The translations under genes and the position numbers were made by a program. A stretch of 23,002 nt of DNA from an uncultured Dysosmobacter sp. GTDB lineage: Bacteria > Bacillota > Clostridia > Oscillospirales > Oscillospiraceae. Shown here one piece after another: positions 9,479-15,482 of the stretch. Position 1 is the first letter of the stretch, and the number at the start of each line of letters is the position of its first letter. The stretch covers positions 1-23,002 of the forward strand of contig CAKTSC010000004.1 in the NCBI GenBank assembly GCA_934597465.1, written 5' to 3'. Under the pieces are notes generated by a model. The model made no database searches and was not told the DNA's origin. It saw nothing but the letters and a program-made list of their open reading frames with translations.

Positions 9479-11266
9479 ATGGAGAGGGAACGCGAGGGAA
9501 AGCGCCGCCCCCTGGGCTCGGAGGCCCTGGGGATCCTGCTGGGCCGCTGGCGGGAGGGGACGCTCTCCGAGACCCTGGACGACTGGAAGTGGATCACCGC
9601 CTATACCCGGCGCTACCGCTGGCAGGTGGCGGCGTATATCCTGCTGGGCGTGGCCGGGGCGTCATTGAGCCTGGTCTCCGCCGTGGCGGGGAAGTATACC
9701 ATCGACATCATCACCGGCTACCAGACCTCCCGGCTGTGGCTGGTGGTGGCCCTGATGGCGGCTTCCGCCCTCAGCAGCCTGCTGCTGCGCAGCCTCACCT
9801 CCCGCATCTCCGCCCGGGTTTCCCTCCGGGTGAATAACGACATCCAGGCCGAGGTCTTCGACAGCGTTCTGGCGGCGGACTGGCAGCGGGTCAACGCCTA
9901 CCAGAGCGGCGACCTTCTCAACCGCCTCAGCGGCGACGCCGTCACTGTGGCGGGCAATGCCATCAACTGGCTGCCGGATCTCGTCATCGCGGGCTACACT
10001 TTTCTGGCGACCTTCGCCGTGATCCTCTACTATGACTGGATCATGGCCCTGCTGGCCCTGGCCAGCGCCCCCTTCCTGCTGCTGACCTCCCGCCGCCTGC
10101 TGCGGCAGATGCGCAGCTACAACCAGGCGGCCCGGCAGGCCAGCAGCCAGCTTCTTGCCTACGAGACCGAGACCTTCCAGCACCTGGACTCCATCAAGGG
10201 CTTCGGCGTTACGGGCCATTACAGCGCCGGTCTCCGGGAGAAGCAGGAGAACTACCGCCGCATCAGCCTGGACTATAACCTCTTCAGCATCCGCACCCAG
10301 GCGGCCCTGAGCCTTCTGGGCTCAGCGGTGCAGCTGGCGGCCTTCCTCTACTGCCTCTACCTCCTCTGGTCGGGGAGGATCCTCTACGGCACCATGACAC
10401 TCTTCCTCTCCCAGGGGACGAAGCTCACCACCTCCTTCAACGCCCTGGTGAAGACCGTGCCCAGCTTCCTCAGCGCCTCCGTCTCCGCCCACCGGATCCG
10501 GGAGCTCATCGCCATGGAGCGGGAGCCCTGCCAGCCCCTGGACGGGGGCTGGGAGGCGCGGGCCGCCCGGGGCGTCTCCGTCCGGATGGAGGGGGTGCAG
10601 GCGGGGTATCTCGCCGGGGAGCCGGTGCTGCGGGATGTGGATTTCCGGGCGGAGCCCGGGGAGATCGTGGCCCTCATCGGGCCCTCCGGCGGCGGCAAGA
10701 CCACCATGCTCCGCCTGATCCTGGGCCTCCTCCGGCCGGAGGAGGGCGGCGCCTTTCTGGCGGCAGGGGAGGAGCGGCGGGAGATGGACGCCGGGCTTCG
10801 GCGCTGCTTCTCCTACGTGCCCCAGGGCAACAGCCTGATCTCCGGCACCGTGGCGGACAATCTGCGCATGGTGCGGCCAGACGCCACGGACGAGCAGCTT
10901 CTCTCCGCCCTTCAGGCCGCCTGCGCCTGGGATTTCGTCTCCCGGATGCCCGGCGGGCTCTATGCCGCCGTAGGGGAGAAGGGCCACGGCCTTTCCGAGG
11001 GCCAGGCCCAGCGCATTGCCATCGCCCGGGCGTTGCTGCGGGACGCACCGGTACTGCTGCTGGACGAGGCCACCTCCGCCCTGGACGTGGCCACGGAGCG
11101 GCAGGTGCTGCGGAGCCTGGCGGCCCACAGCCCCCACAAGACCTGCATCGTCACCACCCACCGCCCCAGCGTTATCGGCCTCTGCCAGCGGATCTACCAG
11201 GTCTCCGGCGGGGAAGTCCACCCCCTGGGGACGGAGGAAGCCCAGCGCCTTGCCATGGACTTCTGA
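9479..11266 (+). CDS. ABC exporter with fused membrane and ATPase domains
   Basis: A half-transporter of about 595 residues with a six-helix membrane domain (about 38-320) and a C-terminal ATPase. ATPase motifs are complete: Walker A GPSGGGKTT (401-409), signature LSEGQ (505-509), Walker B VLLLDEA with catalytic Glu530, and the H-loop TTHRP. Because all motifs are intact it can work as a homodimer. There is no C39 peptidase domain. The gene follows the S24/S26-type peptidase by 11 bases and is the last in the operon before a terminator. This pairing suggests that the peptidase processes what the transporter exports. The start is the ATG at 9479 with GGAGG four bases before it; GTG at 9464, overlapping the previous stop, is possible. 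Substrate unknown: peptide, lipid or glycolipid. Confidence 0.88.
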   Translation: MEREREGKRRPLGSEALGILLGRWREGTLSETLDDWKWITAYTRRYRWQVAAYILLGVAGASLSLVSAVAGKYTIDIITGYQTSRLWLVVALMAASALSSLLLRSLTSRISARVSLRVNNDIQAEVFDSVLAADWQRVNAYQSGDLLNRLSGDAVTVAGNAINWLPDLVIAGYTFLATFAVILYYDWIMALLALASAPFLLLTSRRLLRQMRSYNQAARQASSQLLAYETETFQHLDSIKGFGVTGHYSAGLREKQENYRRISLDYNLFSIRTQAALSLLGSAVQLAAFLYCLYLLWSGRILYGTMTLFLSQGTKLTTSFNALVKTVPSFLSASVSAHRIRELIAMEREPCQPLDGGWEARAARGVSVRMEGVQAGYLAGEPVLRDVDFRAEPGEIVALIGPSGGGKTTMLRLILGLLRPEEGGAFLAAGEERREMDAGLRRCFSYVPQGNSLISGTVADNLRMVRPDATDEQLLSALQAACAWDFVSRMPGGLYAAVGEKGHGLSEGQAQRIAIARALLRDAPVLLLDEATSALDVATERQVLRSLAAHSPHKTCIVTTHRPSVIGLCQRIYQVSGGEVHPLGTEEAQRLAMDF

Positions 11267-11283
11267 GAAAGCGCATACCCCCC

Positions 11284-11318
11284 AACCGCCCCGGCACGCC
11301 GCGCCGGGGCGGTTTCCC
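11284..11318 (+). terminator. Terminator of the exopolysaccharide operon
   Basis: A 12-bp perfect GC-rich stem AACCGCCCCGGC (11284-11295) / GCCGGGGCGGTT (11303-11314), 7-base loop, then a short TTT-CCC tract. The T run is weak but the hairpin is strong and sits 17 bases after the ABC exporter stop. Confidence 0.7.
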
Positions 11319-11369
11319 TGCCTGACGCCGGGAGGCCGCCGTTCCCCGCAGGGAATTTCCGCGTTGCGC

Positions 11370-11398
11370 TTGACAGAAGGATGCTTTCCGGCTATAAT
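11370..11398 (+). promoter_or_regulatory. Consensus sigma-A promoter of the TetR gene
   Basis: Perfect TTGACA (11370-11375), 17-base spacer and perfect TATAAT (11393-11398). Such a strong promoter next to an operator suggests repression rather than activation sets output. Confidence 0.93.
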
Positions 11399-11429
11399 AA
11401 AATCAATCGATTTAAAACGATTGATTTTA
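11398..11429 (+). promoter_or_regulatory. Palindromic operator for the TetR repressor
   Basis: A perfect 12-bp inverted repeat, TAAAATCAATCG (11398-11409) and CGATTGATTTTA (11418-11429), with an 8-base centre. It begins at the last base of the -10 box and covers the transcription start, so a bound repressor would block initiation. Autoregulation by the TetR gene just downstream is the natural reading. Confidence 0.82.
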
Positions 11430-11448
11430 AAAGCGGGGAGGAACCGCC

Positions 11449-12030
11449 ATGCCGCCGAAACCGAAGTTTTCCCGGGAAGAGATCGTGGCCGCCGCGCTGG
11501 ATCTTGTGAGCCGCCGGGGGCCGGAGGCCCTGACCGCCCGGAACCTGGGGGAGTGCCTGGGGAGCTCCGCCCGCCCGATCTTTACAGTCTTTGAGAATAT
11601 GGTGGATCTGCGCCGGGCGGTGCGGGACGCCGCCATGGCCCGCTTTGAAGCCTACGGGCAGCGGGTGCTGCCGGAGGGGCCGGAGTTCCGGCAGGCGGGG
11701 ATGCAGATGCTGCTCTTTGCCCGGGAGGAGCCCCGGCTCTACCAGCTCCTCTTCCTGGGGCACCGGGAATCCGCCGATTTTGACGAGGTCTTCGGGGAGC
11801 TGGGCCCCATGGCGGAGCGCTGCGTGGCAGCCATCTGCCGGGATTACGGCCTGCCGGAGCCCGAGGCCCGGCTGCTTTTCGAGCACGTCTGGATCTATAC
11901 CTTCGGCCTGGGCTGCCTCTGCGCCGACGGGGCCCGCTTCACGGAGAGCCGCCTTCAGGAGATGCTCTCCGCCGAGTTCCGGGCCGTGATGGTGCTTGCC
12001 AAGTCCGGTGCCCTCCGGGAGGAGCACTGA
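11449..12030 (+). CDS. TetR/AcrR family transcriptional repressor
   Basis: A 193-residue dimeric repressor. The N-terminal helix-turn-helix spans about 7-55 (REEIVAAALDLVSRRG, then LTARNLGECLGSS, then the PIFTVFENMVDLRRAV helix). The helical C-terminal part, which would bind the ligand, is not similar to any specific subclass I can name. Start: GGGGAGG seven to eight bases before the ATG, shortly after the operator at 11398-11429. No drug pump lies directly next to it. The only downstream gene on the transcript is a 36-residue membrane peptide, so TetR regulates itself, that peptide, and perhaps distant genes. The ligand is unknown. Confidence 0.9.
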   Translation: MPPKPKFSREEIVAAALDLVSRRGPEALTARNLGECLGSSARPIFTVFENMVDLRRAVRDAAMARFEAYGQRVLPEGPEFRQAGMQMLLFAREEPRLYQLLFLGHRESADFDEVFGELGPMAERCVAAICRDYGLPEPEARLLFEHVWIYTFGLGCLCADGARFTESRLQEMLSAEFRAVMVLAKSGALREEH

Positions 12031-12068
12031 GCCATGCCGCTTCCGCTTTTGGGAAAGGAGAGTTTATC

Positions 12069-12179
12069 ATGGGTGCTATCGCTGTCATTCTGGAGTATGC
12101 CGCCCTCTTCGCCGTGCTGTATTTCGTGGTGAAGAAGGCGGTGAAGGACGCCATTGCGGAGTCCAAGCGGGAGGGCTGA
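12069..12179 (+). CDS. 36-residue single-pass membrane peptide
   Basis: A short gene with clear signs of being translated: AAGGAG eight bases before the ATG, 38 bases after the TetR stop on the same strand. The protein starts MGAIAVILEYAALFAVLYFV, a single hydrophobic helix, followed by a charged tail with KK, KD, ESKREG that should lie in the cytoplasm. It may belong to one of the very short unassigned Firmicute families (DUF6019 comes to mind from memory, unchecked). Sitting behind an autoregulated TetR, it is probably co-transcribed and induced with it. Possible roles are modulator of a membrane protein or a small toxin-like peptide; neither is shown. Confidence 0.72.
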   Translation: MGAIAVILEYAALFAVLYFVVKKAVKDAIAESKREG

Positions 12180-12185
12180 GCCCCC

Positions 12186-12204
12186 CGGGGCCCCGCGGGC
12201 CCCG
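12186..12204. other. GC-only hairpin after the small membrane peptide
   Basis: A perfect 8-bp stem CGGGGCCC / GGGCCCCG with a 3-base loop, seven bases past the peptide stop. It lacks a T tract, so it may be an RNA-stabilising 3' structure instead of a true terminator. Confidence 0.45.
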
Positions 12205-12217
12205 AAGAACGAGGGGA

Positions 12218-12249
12218 AAGCCCCGGACGGCGCAGGCCCTCCGGGGCTT
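12218..12249. terminator. Hairpin between convergent TetR and Crp/Fnr units
   Basis: A 10-bp stem AAGCCCCGGA (12218-12227) / TCCGGGGCTT (12240-12249) that overlaps the Crp/Fnr stop codon. Both directions end in a weak tract (CTTT on the minus strand, CTTA on the plus). It probably serves the convergent transcripts from both sides. Confidence 0.55.
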
Positions 12250-12913
12250 ATCCGTCCTCCGGCCCTGTCAACAGGGTGAAGCGGCGCTTTTCGTAGCGGA
12301 TGAGCCCGTCCCGCTGCATCCGGGAGAGCTCCGCGCAGAGGGCGCTGCGCTCCACCCCCAGGTAGCCCGCCAGCTGCCGCCGGTCATAGGGGATGGTGAA
12401 GCTCCGGCTGCCGCTGCGGACGGCGCACTCCGAGAGATAGCTCATGAGCCGGGCGCGGATGGTCTTGGGGGCGGTGTGCAGGGCCCGCTGGGACAGCTGT
12501 AGGTTCTTCCGGGCGCAGAGGCCCAGCAGCCGCCGCAGAAGCAGGGCATGGCCGGGGCAGACGCTCTCGCAGGGGGCCAGGAGCCGCCCGGCGTTCAGCA
12601 GCAGAACAACGCTCTCCTCCCGGGCGGTGACGTTCACCAGCAGCGGTTCCCCCGGGGCGCAGGCGTAGGCCTCGGCGAAGACCTCTCCCGGCCCGGCGGC
12701 GCCCAGCACACTGTCGTTGCCCCAGGCGTCGCTGAGCTCCACCAGCACCTGCCCGGAGAGCACCAGTCCCATCCAGGGGCAGGGTTCCCCGGCGGTCAGG
12801 ATCCGTTCCCCCCGGCCGTAGCGCCGTTCCCCGGCGGAGAGGCAGCGGAGGAGCGGCGCGAGCTCGTCCGCCCCCATTCCCCGAAAAAGTGGGGTCTCTG
12901 TTAGCTGAACCAT
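12248..12913 (-). CDS. Crp/Fnr family transcriptional regulator
   Basis: A 221-residue regulator with an N-terminal cyclic-nucleotide-binding-like beta barrel (about 5-120; FRGMGADELAPLL, then the GERILTAGEPC turn and MGLVLSGQVLVEL). A dimer helix and a C-terminal Crp-type winged helix follow (about 148-215; the recognition region contains RRQLAGYLGVERSALCAELSRM). The canonical cAMP-binding Arg-Ser motif is not evident and there is no Fnr-type N-terminal cysteine cluster, so cAMP or an Fe-S cluster is unlikely. The layout resembles the regulators of anaerobic Firmicutes sometimes assigned to nitrosative or redox stress (HcpR-like), but this is only a resemblance. Start: GGGAGGA about six bases before the ATG. 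It is convergent with the TetR unit and divergent from the MarR unit. Confidence 0.88.
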   Translation of the reverse strand: MVQLTETPLFRGMGADELAPLLRCLSAGERRYGRGERILTAGEPCPWMGLVLSGQVLVELSDAWGNDSVLGAAGPGEVFAEAYACAPGEPLLVNVTAREESVVLLLNAGRLLAPCESVCPGHALLLRRLLGLCARKNLQLSQRALHTAPKTIRARLMSYLSECAVRSGSRSFTIPYDRRQLAGYLGVERSALCAELSRMQRDGLIRYEKRRFTLLTGPEDG

Positions 12914-12994
12914 GGCGTTTCCTCCCGTTCCAACGGATGCATTCCCTTATTCTTCCCGGATCGCGCGAAAGGCCGCTCCCATCTTCCGGAAAAA

Positions 12995-13044
12995 GAGATC
13001 CCTCCGGCGGCCGGGATCCCGGCCGCCGAAAGCGCCCGGATCTC
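12995..13044 (-). promoter_or_regulatory. Structured 5' leader element upstream of the Crp/Fnr gene
   Basis: Inside the predicted leader (about 13073 to 12914) lies a perfect 24-bp palindrome at 13005-13028, centred on GGGATCCC. It is flanked by an outer inverted repeat GAGATCC (12995-13001) / GGATCTC (13038-13044). In RNA this forms a very stable stem. On the minus strand, five T (at about 12990-12994) follow some 10 bases after the central stem. It could be an attenuator, an RNA stability element, or a DNA site for a dimeric regulator. Confidence 0.5.
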
Positions 13045-13079
13045 GGACACCGGCTCGGGGAATACGGTATCTGCCTTTC

Positions 13080-13108
13080 ATCCTACCACAGGAGGGATGC
13101 GGGCGCAA
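13080..13108 (-). promoter_or_regulatory. Putative sigma-A promoter of the Crp/Fnr gene
   Basis: Minus strand TTGCGC (13103-13108), 17-base spacer, TAGGAT (13080-13085). It gives a leader of roughly 160 bases. Match is moderate. Confidence 0.5.
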
Positions 13109-13176
13109 GAACCGCCCCGGCGGAGCCCCCGCCGCCGGGCACGCCTGAGGGCCGCGAAAAAATCTCTCCGCCCCTC

Positions 13177-13205
13177 TTGCACTCCGGGAGACGCTGTGCT
13201 ATACT
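13177..13205 (+). promoter_or_regulatory. Sigma-A promoter of the MarR-ABC operon
   Basis: TTGCAC (13177-13182), 17-base spacer, TATACT (13200-13205). Transcription should begin near 13212, just before the palindrome at 13217. The 360-bp gap 12914-13273 holds this promoter, the Crp/Fnr promoter and its leader, and no gene that I can support. Confidence 0.8.
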
Positions 13206-13216
13206 GCCGCCGAAAA

Positions 13217-13234
13217 TGGTTGTAACTACAATCA
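13217..13234 (+). promoter_or_regulatory. MarR-type operator palindrome
   Basis: TGGTTGTAACTACAATCA is an 18-bp palindrome with one mismatched pair; its core TTGTA-AC-TACAA is perfect and is typical of MarR-family boxes. It lies at about +5 to +22, so the MarR protein would repress its own operon. Confidence 0.78.
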
Positions 13235-13273
13235 GATGACTGCACCTGCAAGCAACGGAAGGAGTGGGATCCC

Positions 13274-13753
13274 ATGGAGCACCCCGCAAGAAAGATCACC
13301 AAGATCGCCCGGGAGGCGGAGCATCTTGTCCTCCTTGCCATGCGGGGGGAGGATGTGGGCACGGCGGAGATCGACTGCATCCACGCCGTGCGGCACCACC
13401 CGGGCATCACCCAGACGGAGCTGGCCGCCATGCTGAACAGCGACAAGCCCGCCATCGCCCGGCGCACGGCCAGCCTGGAGCGGAAGGGTTACCTCCTCCG
13501 CCGCCCCAACCCGGAGGACGGCCGCAGCCAACTCCTCTACGCCACGGAGAAGGCCGAGGGCCTGCGCAACGCCAAGGCGGAGGCGGAGAGCGCCTTCTAC
13601 GATTACCTGATGGAGGGACTGGACAGGGAGACCCGGGCGGCCTTCCTGGCGGCGCTGGACACCGTCTACCGCCGCTCCAAGGAGGAGAGCCGGGCGGGCT
13701 TCCCGCACCTGCGGGAGGGCTGGAAGGAGGGTACGCATGAAGGGGAAGACTGA
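13274..13753 (+). CDS. MarR family transcriptional repressor
   Basis: A 159-residue winged-helix regulator. The DNA-binding core spans about 45-95: ITQTELAAMLNSDKPAIARR, then LERKGYLLRRPNPEDGRSQ, with the conserved D-x-R-S of the wing. Flanking helices would make the dimer interface. Start: AAGGAG nine bases before the ATG. It overlaps the first ABC subunit gene by 17 bases, so repressor and exporter are made together. The usual logic is that a toxic small molecule releases MarR from the operator at 13217 and switches on the exporter. The ligand is not known. Confidence 0.92.
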   Translation: MEHPARKITKIAREAEHLVLLAMRGEDVGTAEIDCIHAVRHHPGITQTELAAMLNSDKPAIARRTASLERKGYLLRRPNPEDGRSQLLYATEKAEGLRNAKAEAESAFYDYLMEGLDRETRAAFLAALDTVYRRSKEESRAGFPHLREGWKEGTHEGED

Positions 13754-15482
13754 GCGGGCGTTCCGCCCGGACAGCATCGCCGCCTACTTCCGCCGGGAGT
13801 GGCGGCCCCTGGCCCTGGTCACGGTCTCGGGCCTTGCCTATAACCTGGGCTTACTGGCGGGGCCGTGGTTTGAGGGGCAGCTGGCCCAGTGCCTGGCCGG
13901 GATCCTGGGCGGGCGGGAGACCGCCGGAGCCATGGCGCGCCTGGCCGGAGCGTACCTGGCCGTGACCCTCCTCGTGCAGGGGGCGCGGTTTCTGAAGCGC
14001 TTCTATGTCCGGCGCTTTGCCAACAACATCAACCGCCGGATGAAGGGCGTCCTCTACGCCAACCTCGTCCGGCAGAGCGCCGCCGCGCTGGAGAGTCAGG
14101 GCGCCGGGGAGCTTTTGACCAAGGCCATCTCCGATGTGGACGACTGCGCCGAGGGTATGCGGAAGTTTACCACGGAGCTCTTCGATACCGGCGCCGCGCT
14201 GCTGGGCTACGCCGGGATGCTCCTGGTCTACGACTGGCGTCTTGCGCTGCTGTGCTTGATCCTTCCGTCGGTCTCCTACCTCTGCGCGGAGCGGATGAAA
14301 AAGCCCGTGCAGCAGGTGGGCGCGGCCTATAAGAAGGCGTCCGCCGCCCTCAGCGCCGCCACACTGGATCGGGCGGGCAGCGCCGTCACCTACCGGATCC
14401 ATGGCTGCGAGGCGACCCGGGAGGCCCGCTACGAGTCGGCGCTGACGGACTATGAGCGGGCGGCCGTCCAGGCCAATGTGCGCCAGTCGGCGCTGCCGCC
14501 CCTCTACCGGGTGATCTCGAACCTCAGCGTGATCCTGATCCTCTGGTTCGGCGGGCGGAACGTACTGGGCGGCGGCTGGCAGGTCTGGGGCATCGCCGCC
14601 TTCACCACCTTCCTCTCCTGCTATGCAAAGCTGGCCGTGAAGTCCTCCAAGGCGGCGAAGCTCTTCAATGCCGTGCAGCGGGCGGAGGTTTCCTGGAAGC
14701 GCATCAAGCCCCTGATGCGCTCGCCGGAGCCCCAGCCGCCTCTGGCGGTTCCGCGGGCGCTGGATGTCACGCTGGAGGATCTCTCCTTTGCCTATGACGG
14801 TGCGCCGCCGGTTTTCCGGGGCCTGAGCCTTCATGCGGAGCCCGGCGATATCATCGGCGTCACGGGGCCGGTGGCCTGCGGCAAGTCCACCCTGGGCCGG
14901 GCCTTCCTGGGGGAGCGGCCCTACGGCGGCTCCCTCCGCCTGGGCGGGCGGGAGCTTACCGGCCTGACGCCCCGGGAGATCGCGGCCTCCGTGGGCTACC
15001 TGGGCCACGATCCGGAGCTCTGGAACGACACCGTGGCCGCCAACGTCCTCTGCGGGGCGGAGGGCGACCCTATGCCCTGGCTGGCCCTCACCGCCCTGGA
15101 CGGCGAGGTGCGGGCCATGGAGCAGGGCACGGAGACCGTGGTGGGAAGCGGAGGCGTGCGGCTCTCCGGCGGCCAGGCCCAGCGCCTGGCCCTGGCCCGG
15201 ACGCTGGCCCATCCCCGGCCCGTCCTGATCCTGGACGATCCCTTCTCCGCCCTGGATCGGGCTACGGAGGACGCCGTCTTCGCCAAGCTCCGGGACTACG
15301 CCCGGGACAAGGTGGTGATCCTGATCTCCCACCGGCTCTACCATTTCCCGGAGCTGACGGAGGTCGTCTTCCTGGAGGACGGGAGGGCCGCCGTGGGGAC
15401 GCACGCGCGGCTCTGCACGGAGGTTCCCGCCTACCGCGCCCTTTATGAAAGCCAGACGGGAGGTGCCGGACATGAAGCGTAA
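13737..15482 (+). CDS. Heterodimeric ABC exporter, subunit with degenerate catalytic site
   Basis: A 581-residue half-transporter with a membrane domain (about 22-310) and a C-terminal ATPase. Motifs: Walker A GPVACGKST (377-385), signature LSGGQ (476-480), Walker B LILDDP with Asp501 in place of the catalytic Glu, and H-loop ISHRL. The Glu-to-Asp change marks this as the degenerate-site half of a heterodimeric multidrug-type exporter. Its normal signature would complete the active site of the partner. Start: AGGAGGG about six bases before the ATG, overlapping the MarR gene. It overlaps the partner gene by 11 bases. Under MarR control it probably exports a drug, antimicrobial or lipid-like compound. 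Confidence 0.9.
   Translation: MKGKTERAFRPDSIAAYFRREWRPLALVTVSGLAYNLGLLAGPWFEGQLAQCLAGILGGRETAGAMARLAGAYLAVTLLVQGARFLKRFYVRRFANNINRRMKGVLYANLVRQSAAALESQGAGELLTKAISDVDDCAEGMRKFTTELFDTGAALLGYAGMLLVYDWRLALLCLILPSVSYLCAERMKKPVQQVGAAYKKASAALSAATLDRAGSAVTYRIHGCEATREARYESALTDYERAAVQANVRQSALPPLYRVISNLSVILILWFGGRNVLGGGWQVWGIAAFTTFLSCYAKLAVKSSKAAKLFNAVQRAEVSWKRIKPLMRSPEPQPPLAVPRALDVTLEDLSFAYDGAPPVFRGLSLHAEPGDIIGVTGPVACGKSTLGRAFLGERPYGGSLRLGGRELTGLTPREIAASVGYLGHDPELWNDTVAANVLCGAEGDPMPWLALTALDGEVRAMEQGTETVVGSGGVRLSGGQAQRLALARTLAHPRPVLILDDPFSALDRATEDAVFAKLRDYARDKVVILISHRLYHFPELTEVVFLEDGRAAVGTHARLCTEVPAYRALYESQTGGAGHEA

Noticed and set aside
9479..11266. Bacteriocin exporter with a built-in leader peptidase
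   Set aside because: No C39 peptidase domain at the N-terminus and no precursor peptide gene nearby.
12889..13239. Plus-strand frame in the gap between the Crp/Fnr and MarR genes
   Set aside because: It runs through two promoters and the palindromic leader, is Pro/Arg-rich and has no ribosome-binding site.
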